Shown: positions 35,001 to 43,963 of the stretch, one piece after another
How the letters are laid out: each line of letters opens with the position of its first letter
Position numbering within the stretch: the stretch's first letter is position 1
Assembly (NCBI GenBank): GCA_900539375.1
Contig: UQBY01000015.1
Location: forward strand, 17,582-81,581
DNA: 64,000 nucleotides
Reading direction: 5' to 3'
From: an uncultured Clostridium sp.
Lineage (GTDB): Bacteria > Bacillota > Clostridia > Clostridiales > Clostridiaceae
Translations under genes and position numbers: made by a program
Notes under the pieces: model-generated
The model's database searches: none
What the model was told of the DNA's origin: nothing
Seen by the model: the letters and a program-made list of their open reading frames with translations, nothing else

Positions 35001-36214
35001 CCAATCATATCAGAAGAAGAGGCTACATCACTTAATAAATACTTTCTTAGCATTTCTACTATTTTCTTTTTTGCCCCTTCATCAAGGTCTTTAATTCCTT
35101 CATCTATAGACTCTTCTATTAAAGCATTAAAATTTCCCTCATTTATTTTAATCCATTCTGCTATATATGGAAGAAATTCAATTAAGCTTTTATTTATAAA
35201 TTCAAAAATACTATCCTCAAACTTTTCTGGAATAATATCATATAAAGTAAGGGCAGTTTCTTTTAAATCCTGTCTATTTTCTAAAGAAGAATTATCTTTA
35301 GATTTTATAACACTATATAAAGAAGAATCTATATTTTTTAAAGTATCTATTATTTTATTTATTAAATCTAAAAAGAAATTAAAGCCCTTTTCAGAATTTA
35401 AATATTCATTAATATATTCATATAAATTATGGCTTAAATTTTTAATATCCCTTTCAGTAAATATTTCAGAAATACTTTTATCCTTTAAACTTATTTGAAA
35501 ATTATCTATAACCTCTTCAATATTTAAACATTTATAAACTTTATCTAAAAATTCTTTTAACCTTTCATCATCATTTATTAATTTAGATAAAGAGTTTTTT
35601 GTAATCTCTTCAATATTGTTTTTTATAAATAACTTAGAGTTTTCACTTAAAACCATATTTAAAGATAAGTAAGTATTTTCATTATACAAATCATAAATTA
35701 TTTCTTTAAGCTCTTTATTATTTTCAAATTCTTTTAAAAGAAGAATATATAAACTTTCACTTATTTCATTTATATATTCTTTTTTAAAAATATCTTCTAA
35801 AGTAAAATTTTCTAAAGCATTATCACATACATTAAAAAATACATCTTTAAAATTAGAATTTATATAACTTTCTAAATGCTTTCTTGTTTCATTATAGCCT
35901 GAAATTTCTTTTATTCTTTTACCTTCAATATTTTCAGGAAGATATTTATTAAAAAAGTCATAACATACCTTTCTAAGGGCTTCCTTGAAATCATCAGACT
36001 CAATATTATCCTTTAATGTATTACCATTTATAATATCCTTTTCTACTAAAGAACTAATTTCATCTATAAACTTTTCTTTATTTTTCTTAACTACTCCACC
36101 TAACTTTAAAGGAGTATACTCTTTAAAAAGCATATTAACAGCATAGGTGTTTGTAATATATCCAGAAAATGCTCCCAAAACACCTTGTATAAGAACAAAG
36201 CCTAAACTTTCCAT
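32003..36214 (-). CDS. Giant DUF445 membrane protein with duplicated family signature
   Basis: About 1403 residues, whereas ordinary DUF445/YheB proteins have about 380-450. The signature appears twice: QGVLGAFSGYITNTYAVNML then FKEYTPLKLGG at residues 8-45, and GVLTNVIAINMLFKPYTQNK near residue 738 after two membrane segments. One more membrane pair closes the C-terminus (about 1370-1400). Between these lie two very long Lys/Glu/Asn-rich helical regions of about 650 and 600 residues, probably extended coiled coils on one side of the membrane. The ATG at 36214 has AGGTGAT eight bases upstream; the GTG at 36226 overlaps it. Likely cotranscribed with the YnbB-like gene. The function of DUF445 is unknown; an envelope or sporulation role is speculation. 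Confidence 0.85.
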   Translation of the reverse strand: MESLGFVLIQGVLGAFSGYITNTYAVNMLFKEYTPLKLGGVVKKNKEKFIDEISSLVEKDIINGNTLKDNIESDDFKEALRKVCYDFFNKYLPENIEGKRIKEISGYNETRKHLESYINSNFKDVFFNVCDNALENFTLEDIFKKEYINEISESLYILLLKEFENNKELKEIIYDLYNENTYLSLNMVLSENSKLFIKNNIEEITKNSLSKLINDDERLKEFLDKVYKCLNIEEVIDNFQISLKDKSISEIFTERDIKNLSHNLYEYINEYLNSEKGFNFFLDLINKIIDTLKNIDSSLYSVIKSKDNSSLENRQDLKETALTLYDIIPEKFEDSIFEFINKSLIEFLPYIAEWIKINEGNFNALIEESIDEGIKDLDEGAKKKIVEMLRKYLLSDVASSSDMIGKALNYIDDDNTKEDVSRELTEKLINFLKETKIKDLIKKIESSNLLKDDKLNKIVTSLQNSFSKKGENIINKMLLIFSSKKVGLFFKVDLKELFNKKKYDYIFKNKISLKEKIEKISLKFINNQYNEILNLELKDVFKNEKIKKVSKAIPILGRRYLKKNKGSLSKVLNEKIQEALYSIDLKELYKNNKESLGKFIEKALNEEVKNTLNDYETHEVKELLLKVSQKESSDFICEKGHKYLRENAEGLLKGKIKKVIYDNLITQDEDAICDIAQRFMGNQLKPISIFGGALGLVVGMLFGVGTLNLSISLPIKILSSCIVMALIGVLTNVIAINMLFKPYTQNKVLAKIPLLKHFSLGYIPSHKDNLSKGIGNVIDKELLNGSKLKEMFNLKKDIGVDKLSASIKKDNYKLILDWLNKKRNNLAVSLYNFSKKILTKRKNIFKYTANNKIGTLLKKSHFNKAIKELENINYSNILSDKIEKTLKDKKTLKNLIPDENLKTIELKINEEISSLLNENYSKFFKEEFVKEVVFKNKALYENIIDNSLNSILNESSIGNIKNKVSEYIKNFILSDLKGYTKTKVSNLLYEEIEKDKTIGTVFNGSIKNLIDKNIYKLGIFSSNKIVEIIQSKKEDIKVLVENKVLENLGFLEKMAYSFMNGNEILSNCVDVFIDKKIEGFINDKVFEITGVLNTGLNNVIYPKEIKVLQLKASELDTDMIIDKAFDILAKDNLKENIDYVSNLFLDKVMNVKLNTVLYKANLDSLDKIYNKFNNEITVVLNTLSKNFNENIKKNSLYLNDLVYKYYILPIENITLENIERKDILYTTDLIVNKVLNSNSFNIHVEKISNKLYDNIESHKISYFISNESIKDMIDFIFENESFNLNNIEILNKNIKNILDNINEIVDDKTKDYLLFIIGNSLISSLINNMQNLIYSLHLKEITKTQIDKMDPCEIHELFKSFAGEFFNKLYLYGSLGFVFGINIYLSILLTIAYFINDYRINKK

Positions 36215-36380
36215 ATCCTTTATCACCTTTCTTTACTTTATTGTAACACTATAATTATAAAGTTTTATTTTATATTCTGCAAACTATTCTCTAATTGTTC
36301 TACTATTACTTTTCTGTAACTATTTTCAAAAAAATTCATGCTATTATTAATTTACAACATTAAAATAGGAAGTGATTATT

Positions 36381-36821
36381 ATGAGAAAATACTTTAAAAT
36401 GGCTATTACTTTTTTGTTATTACTTTGCTTTTGTGGATGTGGTAATTCTAAAGAAAATAACTATATTACTGAAAATGATGCAAAAGAAGTAATTTCAAAC
36501 TATTTAAATGCTTTAGTAGAAAGTGATATGGAAAAAATCAAAAAATATAGTACTGAAAAAAATCAAAAGATTTTTAATGAAGATGTCTTAAATGTACTAA
36601 AAAATGATTTAAAATCTATGAAATTAATAAGTTTTAAAATTAGAGACAATGAAACTAAAGAAAATGAAATTTTAGTTGATTCAGAAGTAGAAATTATATG
36701 TTCTGATGATTTTATTGCAACTGGAGATTGGATGCCAGGAAAAACAATTTCCACAAAGACCTTTGAATTAGTAAAAGAAGATAATACATGGAAAGTTAAT
36801 GGCTATGCAGTATATCCATAA
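36381..36821 (+). CDS. Small lipoprotein with NTF2-like (DUF4878-like) domain
   Basis: About 146 residues. A signal peptide with Cys at residue 20 (LCFCGCGNS; residue 18 is an alternative) indicates membrane lipidation. The mature part starts NYITENDAKEVISNYLNALVESDMEKIKKYS, a helix pattern common to NTF2-like lipoproteins, and ends TFELVKEDNTWKVNGYAVYP. The function is unknown. The ATG at 36381 follows AGGAAGTG; the GTG at 36372 overlaps the ribosome site. A TGCTATTAT extended -10 lies about 35 bases upstream. It ends at a hairpin shared with the convergent AAA pseudogene. Confidence 0.78.
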   Translation: MRKYFKMAITFLLLLCFCGCGNSKENNYITENDAKEVISNYLNALVESDMEKIKKYSTEKNQKIFNEDVLNVLKNDLKSMKLISFKIRDNETKENEILVDSEVEIICSDDFIATGDWMPGKTISTKTFELVKEDNTWKVNGYAVYP

Positions 36822-36857
36822 ATAAAAGGGAGCCACACAAATTAAGCTCCCTTTTAT
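36822..36857. terminator. Bidirectional terminator between lipoprotein and AAA pseudogene
   Basis: ATAAAAGGGAGC pairs perfectly with GCTCCCTTTTAT over a 12-base loop. Confidence 0.85.
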
Positions 36858-38189
36858 ATTTCTTCTATCATACATTCATGTTCTTTTGTTTTTGAATTAT
36901 AGCAAATAGCAACTGCTAATATTTTCTTATCTTCATTTTCTTCTCTTAACTTTTGTGCATAATCTTTTTCTTTTATTTGATTTATAGCCTTTATTGGTTT
37001 TGTATCTTTTTTAAGTTCTAATATAAAGGCTGTTTTATTTTGAATTACCTATTATTGTCACAATTTTACCAAAAGATTTATCTCTTAAAGCTTTTTCAAA
37101 TTCTTTCATTAATTCTTTATTAGGAATTTTTAAAATACCATCATAATAGGATAAAAAGCCATATACTATCATAGCAGAATAGATTTCTTCCTTTGTTTCT
37201 AAAGTATCTTGACCTGCCCTATATTCCTCATCTAAATATACTTCCACAGAGTTTTTTGATACCATTTCAATAATATCATTTCTTACCTCTGCTATATTAT
37301 ATTTTAAATAAAATAACACTTCATCCATAGCACCTGTACTAGTCCAATAACTTTTACAATAGTCATCTCTTAAAGCACATACAACTGAACGAGGATTATA
37401 TATAGATTTCCCTTTATTGGTAGTATAGCCATTATACCATTCTTTAATTTCTTTAAAACTAACACTATTTTCTTCAGAACACAGCCCTTTAACTTCCTCT
37501 TCTGTAAAGCCAAAATATTCTGCATAAATTCTATCATTTAACATAGTATATTCATTAAACATATTAAGAGCTGAACCTGTTGAATATTGTTTTATAGGTA
37601 AAACCCCTGTCATATAGGCTAAAGATACATATTCTTTATCTTTTAAAATATTTCTTAAAAATTCTAAAAAGTCATCTTGATTTTCTTTAAAAAGGTTATG
37701 ACTAAATATATAATCCCATTCATCTATTATAAAAACAAATTTTTCACCAGTAGCAGAAAAAATATCATCTATTGAATAATAATCTTCTGCTTTTATAAAT
37801 GGAAATTTTTTTGTTATATCTTTTATTAAATACCCTTGAATCATATTTATATAATCAAAATAGGTATTTCCTTCCTTAGGTAACTTATTTAAAGTCATGT
37901 ATATTACATTATACTTATTTAAATGCTCTTTATAATTATTTACTTTTGAAATATTAAGTTTATTAAAAACATCTTCACTATTGAAGGCTTTAGAATAATA
38001 AGCTCCAAGCATATCTGCTACAGATGATTTTCCAAACCTTCTAGGCTTTGTTATACATAAGAATTTATCTCTAGTGTCTAAAATCTCATTTATTTTTTCT
38101 ATTAACATAGTCTTATCTACAAAATATTTACTTCTTAATAATTCTTTAAACTTATTTAATGGGCTAATTGTATTTAAATATACACACAC
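36854..38189 (-). pseudogene. AAA-ATPase-like/PD-(D/E)XK gene with internal deletion
   Basis: Starts at a GTG behind AGGTG and keeps a full ATPase region: VDKTMLIEKI, P-loop TKPRRFGKSS (about 42-51), Walker B FVFIIDEWD, and GFTEEEVKGLC typical of the family. It then stops after FGKIVTIIGNSK at 37035. Immediately beyond, in another frame, the end of the nuclease domain is readable: VIQNKTAFILELKKDTKPIK through AVAICYNSKTKEHECMIEEI, ending at 36854. Roughly 100 residues between the two pieces are missing compared with relatives, so a deletion removed most of the nuclease and shifted the frame. It sits 22 bases after miaA, where hfq stands in many clostridia. Confidence 0.75.
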
Positions 38190-38211
38190 TTAAAGCACCT
38201 CACTTTTAGTT

Positions 38212-39138
38212 TTATTTTTCTAAATCTTTAATTATATAATTAAGTATTTCATCATAGCTAAGAGAATCTTTATCTAAAAATTTAACTCTAGGGTCCCTTC
38301 TAAACCAAGTAAGTTGACGCTTGGCATAATTTCTAGAGCCTTGTTTTATCATATCTACAGCTTCTTCTAAAGAAATGTTTCCTTCTAAGTAATATAAAAT
38401 CTCTTTATATCCTATTCCTTGCATAGACTGCATTGAAGAATTATACCCCATTTCTTTAAGCTTTATACATTCATCTAAAAGTCCTTTTTCCATCATAATA
38501 TCCACTCTTAAATTTATTCTTTCATAAAGTTTTTCTCTATCCATATTAAGAACAAAATAGTGTATATCATAAGGACTTTCATAAAAATTTTCTCCTGCAT
38601 TATATTCACTAAAAGCTTTCCCTGTTGTTTTATAAACTTCAAGGGCACGAATAACCCTTTTTCTATTATTAGGATGAATTTCTCTATAACTTACAGGGTC
38701 AATACTTTTAAGCATTTCATGTACATATTCATTTCCTTTTTCATAGGTTAAATCCATTAAATATTTTCTATACTCTTCATCCTTTTTAGACTCAGTAAAA
38801 TTCATATTACAAGTTAAAGCATTTATATAAAGTCCAGTTCCACCTGCAATTATAGGAGTTTTTCCTTTAGAGATTATATTTTCTAAATTCTTCATTCCTA
38901 ATTCCTTAAAATCAGCTACAGAAAACTCCCTATTAGGTTCAACAATATCTATCATATAATGAGGAACACCCTTCATCTCTTCCTTAGAAACCTTAGCAGA
39001 GCCTATATCCATATACTTATAAATCTGCATAGAATCTGCCGAAATAATTTCCCCATCAATTCTTCTAGCCAAATCCACAGAAAGCTCAGTCTTCCCAACA
39101 GCCGTAGGCCCACCAAGGACTATTATTTTTTCCTTCAA
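38212..39138 (-). CDS. miaA: tRNA dimethylallyltransferase MiaA
   Basis: Adds a dimethylallyl group to N6 of A37 in tRNAs reading UNN codons; its product is the substrate of MiaB, encoded at 50211. About 308 residues. P-loop GGPTAVGKTELS (about 9-20), ISADSMQIYKYMDIGSAK, PHYMIDIVEP, IAGGTGLYINAL, NNRKRVIRALEVY and GIGYKEI with a C-terminal KRQLTWFRRDP. The start is a TTG with AGGTGA nine bases upstream. It follows mutL by 21 bases in the mutS-mutL-miaA operon. Confidence 0.96.
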   Translation of the reverse strand: MKEKIIVLGGPTAVGKTELSVDLARRIDGEIISADSMQIYKYMDIGSAKVSKEEMKGVPHYMIDIVEPNREFSVADFKELGMKNLENIISKGKTPIIAGGTGLYINALTCNMNFTESKKDEEYRKYLMDLTYEKGNEYVHEMLKSIDPVSYREIHPNNRKRVIRALEVYKTTGKAFSEYNAGENFYESPYDIHYFVLNMDREKLYERINLRVDIMMEKGLLDECIKLKEMGYNSSMQSMQGIGYKEILYYLEGNISLEEAVDMIKQGSRNYAKRQLTWFRRDPRVKFLDKDSLSYDEILNYIIKDLEK

Positions 39139-39159
39139 TCTTACAATTCACCTTCTTTT

Positions 39160-41124
39160 TTATACAATACGCCTAAATTTCTTTTCTAAATCATAATTAG
39201 TAAATTTTATTATAGTTGGTCTTCCATGAGGACAGTGAAATGGGTCATTTATGTATCTTAACTCCTCTACAAGTTTTATCATTTCTTGTTCAGATAAAAG
39301 GTCATGTCCCTTAACAGCTGCCTTACATGCCATAGTTGCTATTTTATTATATTTAACTTCTGAAGTTTTTCCACTTCCTAGTTCTTTTATATTATCTAAA
39401 ATGTTTAAAAATAAGCCCTTTGCATCAAGCTTTCCTAAAAAGTAGGGTACTTCCTTTAATGCTAAGGAATTTCCTCCAAATTCCTCTAAGGTAAAGCCTG
39501 CATTTTTAAATATTTCTTTATTTTCTTCATAGTAAGAAAAATCATCAAGGGTTAAATCTATAATTTCTGGTACTAGAAGAGGTTGAATTATTATACTTCC
39601 TTCTTCTATATTTTTAAAGTATTTTTCAAAAAGTATCTTTTCATGGGCTGCATGTTGGTCTATCATATATAAAACTTCATCATATTCTCCTAATATATAG
39701 GTTTTATTAAATTGTCCTATTATTCTTAATGGAGGAAATTTAGGAATCCTTTCATTAGAATTTTTATTAGATAAATCTTCTTTAGGTATCTTTGAAATTT
39801 TTTCATCTAAAACATTATCTTTATAAAAATTTTCTCTTAAAGTAAAGTTTTCATTTAAAGTATTACTTTCCTTAGAATCTATATTATTATAGTTTACATT
39901 ATTATTTGTTTTAGTTTCTTCTAAATATTTAGAACTTGATGAATTGCTATATTCTTTTTCATATATATTTTCATAGTCCTTTGAATAAGTTCTTTCATAG
40001 TTTAAATCTACAGGTAAAGTAACTTTTGTTCTTTCTTTTTTCTCATAGTCATCTTTTATATCAAAGGATATTTCTTTAAATTCATCTTTTTTAAAGTTTG
40101 TGTTTTCATCCTTTTTAACTTCAAATTCTTTAAATATTTCATTTCTTAATGCCTCATGGACAGTATCAAAAACCTTTTTAAATATTAATCTTTCATCTTT
40201 AAATTTAATTTCTGCCTTAGTAGGATGAATATTAACATCTATATTCTCTGGGTATACCTCTATAAATAGTATAAAGAATGGGAATTTATTAACTGTACTA
40301 AAAGATTTAAAGGCATTTTCTACTGCAACAACTAAAGTTCTATTTTTTATGTATCTTCCATTAACAAAAATACTTTGATTATTTCTAGAGCCTCTTGCAA
40401 TAACTTCTTTTCCTATATAGCCATATAAAGTTAGAGTATCTTCTGAGTGTTCAAAATATATAATATTTTCTCCTATGTTTTTTCCATAAATAGTTCTAGT
40501 AACATCTAAAAGATTACTATTTCCATAGGTATTTAATACCTTTTTACCATTATTAAAAAGTTTAAAGCTTATACTAGGATTTGCAAGGGCTATTCTTGAT
40601 ACAATATCAGAAATTAAAGATGCTTCCCTAGAGCTTGTTTTTAAAAACTTTTTTCTTGCTGGAACATTAAAAAATAAGTCTTTAACTTCTATTGAAGTTC
40701 CTTTATTTATTCCACATTCATTAAAGGATAAAATTTCCCCACCTTCTATTATTATTTCACGTCCAAAGTCTTCTTCTTGAATTTTAGACTTTAAGCTTAC
40801 TTTAGAAACAGCAGCTATTGAAGGAAGAGCTTCTCCTCTAAAACCTAGAGTATTTATTGAAAATATATCAGAGGAATTTTTTATTTTACTTGTAGCATGA
40901 GGTAAAAAGGCCTTTTTTATATCCTCTGGATGTATTCCATCTCCATCATCTATTATTTTAATTAGCTTTTCTCCTCCTTCTTCTATTTCTATTGTTATAT
41001 TTCTAGCATTTGCATCAATACTATTTTCTATAAGTTCTTTAACAACAGAAGAGGGTCTTTCAACTACCTCTCCTGCTGCTATTTTATTAGATGTATTTTC
41101 ATCTAGTAGGTTAATTCTTTTCAA
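39160..41124 (-). CDS. mutL: DNA mismatch repair protein MutL
   Basis: Couples mismatch recognition by MutS to repair. About 654 residues. The GHKL ATPase half has IAAGEVVERPSSVVKELIEN, IIDDGDGI, HATSKI and TLGFRGEALPSI; the C-terminal dimerisation half after a variable Ser/Asn-rich linker (about 345-460) has DQHAAHEKILFEKY, the conserved DQHAAHER-like endonuclease-family motif, and ACKAAVKGHDLL and CPHGRPT at the end. The endonuclease motif is slightly varied (HEK rather than HER). It starts at a TTG behind AGGAGGG that overlaps the end of mutS; the gap to mutS is 6 bases, suggesting coupling. Confidence 0.96.
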   Translation of the reverse strand: MKRINLLDENTSNKIAAGEVVERPSSVVKELIENSIDANARNITIEIEEGGEKLIKIIDDGDGIHPEDIKKAFLPHATSKIKNSSDIFSINTLGFRGEALPSIAAVSKVSLKSKIQEEDFGREIIIEGGEILSFNECGINKGTSIEVKDLFFNVPARKKFLKTSSREASLISDIVSRIALANPSISFKLFNNGKKVLNTYGNSNLLDVTRTIYGKNIGENIIYFEHSEDTLTLYGYIGKEVIARGSRNNQSIFVNGRYIKNRTLVVAVENAFKSFSTVNKFPFFILFIEVYPENIDVNIHPTKAEIKFKDERLIFKKVFDTVHEALRNEIFKEFEVKKDENTNFKKDEFKEISFDIKDDYEKKERTKVTLPVDLNYERTYSKDYENIYEKEYSNSSSSKYLEETKTNNNVNYNNIDSKESNTLNENFTLRENFYKDNVLDEKISKIPKEDLSNKNSNERIPKFPPLRIIGQFNKTYILGEYDEVLYMIDQHAAHEKILFEKYFKNIEEGSIIIQPLLVPEIIDLTLDDFSYYEENKEIFKNAGFTLEEFGGNSLALKEVPYFLGKLDAKGLFLNILDNIKELGSGKTSEVKYNKIATMACKAAVKGHDLLSEQEMIKLVEELRYINDPFHCPHGRPTIIKFTNYDLEKKFRRIV

Positions 41125-41130
41125 AGTTTT

Positions 41131-43884
41131 TTAACCCTCCTGTTCTATTCTTTTAGCTTCCTTAACTAATTTGTATAATGTATTCATTGCATCTAGTGGA
41201 GTCATATTTAAAATATCACAGTTTGCAATTTCATTAAGAAGACTTTCTTTTTCTATATAATTAAAGTCAAGTTGCATTGCAGGCATTTTTTTCATTTTTT
41301 TAGGTGATACAATTTTCTCTTCTATACATATTGATTCTTTATAACTTTCTTTCTTACAAGGCTCTTTTTGAACTTCATAAGTTGTTGAAATTTCTTCTGC
41401 TGCTATTTTATTTAAATCCTCTTCTTCTTCTTTTTGAGAATCATATTTAACTTTATTTTCAGAAGAAGAAGTAGTAGTAGTAGTAGAGTTTTTCTCAAGA
41501 CCTTCTAATATTTCCTTAGCTCTTTCAATTACACCTTCTGGAAGGCCTGCAAGTTTTGCAACTTCTATTCCATAGGATTGGTCTGCTCCACCTTCAACTA
41601 TTTTTCTTAAAAAGATTATATTATCTTCATATTCTTTAACTGCTACTGAATAGTTTTTAACTCCCTTTATAGTTCCTTCAAGCTTTGTTAATTCATGATA
41701 GTGAGTTGCAAATAGTGTTTTACATCTTAAATCTTCTTTATTTGAAATATGTTCAATTACAGACCAAGCTATACTTAATCCATCATAAGTAGATGTTCCA
41801 CGACCAACTTCATCTAATAAAACAAGGCTTTTTGAAGTAGCATTTTTTAAAATATTAGAAACTTCCCACATTTCAACCATAAAGGTAGATTTTCCTCCTG
41901 CTAAGTCATCAGAAGCTCCTATTCTTGTAAATATCTTATCACATATAGAGATATTTGCATAACTTGCAGGTACAAAAGAACCCATTTGTGCCATTAGGGT
42001 AATTAAAGCTACTTGCCTCATATATGTAGATTTACCTGCCATGTTAGGACCTGTAATTAAAAGAAGTTGATTATCTTCTTTATTAAGTAAAGTATCATTA
42101 GATACAAATTCTCCCTTTGGTATAACTTTTTCTACAACAGGGTGTCTTCCTTCTTTTATGTTTATAATCCCCTCTTCATTTATAGAAGGTTTAACATAAT
42201 TATTTTCAAGGGCAACTATTCCTAAAGTTGATAAAGCATCTAAGTTTCCTAAAATTCTTGCACTTTTCTTTAATCTTGAAATTTCTTTTTCAACTTTTTT
42301 TCTTATATCAACAAAAAGATTATATTCAAGAGTCATAAGTTTTTCTTCTGCTCCTAAAATTTTATCTTCCATTTCTTTAAGTTCACTTGTTATATATCTT
42401 TCAGCATTTGAAAGGGTTTGTTTTCTTATATATCTTCCCTCTGGAATTAATGAATAATTTGCCTTTGATATTTCTATATAGTATCCAAAGACTTTATTAA
42501 AACCAACCTTTAAAGATTTTATTCCTGTAACTTCCCTTTCAGAACTTTCTAAAGAAGCTATCCATTCCTTTCCATGAAGTTTTGCTCCTCTTAAATTATC
42601 AACTTCTTCATTATAGCCTTCTTTTATTATATTTCCTTCTTTTATTGAAAGAGAAGGGTCATCTATAATACTTTTTTGAAGAAGCTCTTTTATATCTAAA
42701 AGCTCATCTAAGTCATTATAATATTCTTTTAATATTTCTGAAGAGGTATTTTTTAAAACTTCTTTTATTCTAGGTATTTTCTCTAAAGAAGTTCTTAAAG
42801 AAACCATATCCTTTCCATTAACATTTCCACTAGATACCTTTCCTACAATTCTTTCTATATCATAAATATCTTTTAAAGCTTCACGCACATCATCATTTAA
42901 AGATAAATTTGAAAATAATTCTTCTACTCCATCTAATCTTTTTTCAATTTCCTTTTTTATTATTAAAGGCTCATCAATCCATCTTCTTAAAGCTCTTCCA
43001 CCCATAGCTGTAGCTGTTTTATCCATAACCCATAAGAGAGAACCTTTTTTACTTTTTTCCCTTATACTTTCTGTTAATTCTAAGTTTCTTCTTGAATTGC
43101 CATCTATAGTCATAAAATTAACTATATCATAAGTTTCTAAAAAATTTATATTTGTAAGATTCATCTTTTGAGTCTCTAATATATATTTTAATAAAACCTT
43201 ACTACTATTTTTAGAAGTTTCATCAAGACCTGAAACTTCAGCTTCTGAAAATTGATTTATAAGGTCTTTATCATCTACTTTAAATTCTTGAAGATTTTTT
43301 TTAGTTATAAGAGCATTTGTTGAATTATGAATATCCTTTACTAAATCCTCATTCATATTTACATCAACAATAACTTCCTTTGGACCAATTTTTGAAAGTT
43401 CATCTAAAAGGGTTGTTTTTAAATTTGTAAAAGAAGTTACTTTAAATTCTCCAGTACCTATATCAGTTAAAGCTATACTTACTTTATTATAATCTTCATA
43501 TATAGCTATTAAGTAAGTGTTTAAGTTTTCTGTACTATTTAAATCTATATAAGTGCCAGGAGTTATAACTTTTATAACTTCTCTTTTAACTAAGCCTTTA
43601 GCTAAACTAGGGTCTTCTACTTGCTCTCCAATTGCTACTTTATAACCTTGTGCTATTAGTCTAGATATATATGTTGAAGCTGCATGATATGGAATACCAC
43701 ACATAGGTGCTCTTTCTTCAAGGCCACAATCCTTTCCTGTTAAAACTAATTCTAATGCTCTTGAAGCTGTTTTTCCATCTTCAAAAAACATTTCATAAAA
43801 ATCTCCTACTCTAAAAAATAATATACAGTCAGGATATTTTTCTTTAATCTCTAAATATTGCTTCATCATTGGGGTCAAGCTCAT
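41131..43884 (-). CDS. mutS: DNA mismatch repair protein MutS
   Basis: Recognises base mismatches and small loops. About 917 residues. The N-terminal mismatch-binding domain has FFRVGDFYEMF (Phe and Glu that contact the mismatch), the core has GYYIEISK, and the ATPase has Walker A GPNMAGKSTYMRQ (about 615), SKSLVLLDEVGRGTSTYDGL and ATHYHEL. The linker near residue 800 holds a Thr/Ser run coded by a triplet repeat at about 41462-41485, then a C-terminal tail ending KRIEQEG. GGAGGAA precedes the ATG. First gene of mutS-mutL-miaA; the SNF2 gene lies 79 bases upstream on the same strand. Confidence 0.97.
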   Translation of the reverse strand: MSLTPMMKQYLEIKEKYPDCILFFRVGDFYEMFFEDGKTASRALELVLTGKDCGLEERAPMCGIPYHAASTYISRLIAQGYKVAIGEQVEDPSLAKGLVKREVIKVITPGTYIDLNSTENLNTYLIAIYEDYNKVSIALTDIGTGEFKVTSFTNLKTTLLDELSKIGPKEVIVDVNMNEDLVKDIHNSTNALITKKNLQEFKVDDKDLINQFSEAEVSGLDETSKNSSKVLLKYILETQKMNLTNINFLETYDIVNFMTIDGNSRRNLELTESIREKSKKGSLLWVMDKTATAMGGRALRRWIDEPLIIKKEIEKRLDGVEELFSNLSLNDDVREALKDIYDIERIVGKVSSGNVNGKDMVSLRTSLEKIPRIKEVLKNTSSEILKEYYNDLDELLDIKELLQKSIIDDPSLSIKEGNIIKEGYNEEVDNLRGAKLHGKEWIASLESSEREVTGIKSLKVGFNKVFGYYIEISKANYSLIPEGRYIRKQTLSNAERYITSELKEMEDKILGAEEKLMTLEYNLFVDIRKKVEKEISRLKKSARILGNLDALSTLGIVALENNYVKPSINEEGIINIKEGRHPVVEKVIPKGEFVSNDTLLNKEDNQLLLITGPNMAGKSTYMRQVALITLMAQMGSFVPASYANISICDKIFTRIGASDDLAGGKSTFMVEMWEVSNILKNATSKSLVLLDEVGRGTSTYDGLSIAWSVIEHISNKEDLRCKTLFATHYHELTKLEGTIKGVKNYSVAVKEYEDNIIFLRKIVEGGADQSYGIEVAKLAGLPEGVIERAKEILEGLEKNSTTTTTSSSENKVKYDSQKEEEEDLNKIAAEEISTTYEVQKEPCKKESYKESICIEEKIVSPKKMKKMPAMQLDFNYIEKESLLNEIANCDILNMTPLDAMNTLYKLVKEAKRIEQEG

Positions 43885-43963
43885 TTTTTTAATTCCTCCG
43901 TATCTTTTTTTAATTCATAAAACTATTTTAACACAATAATAAAAAAATGTATGTTGTTTTATT

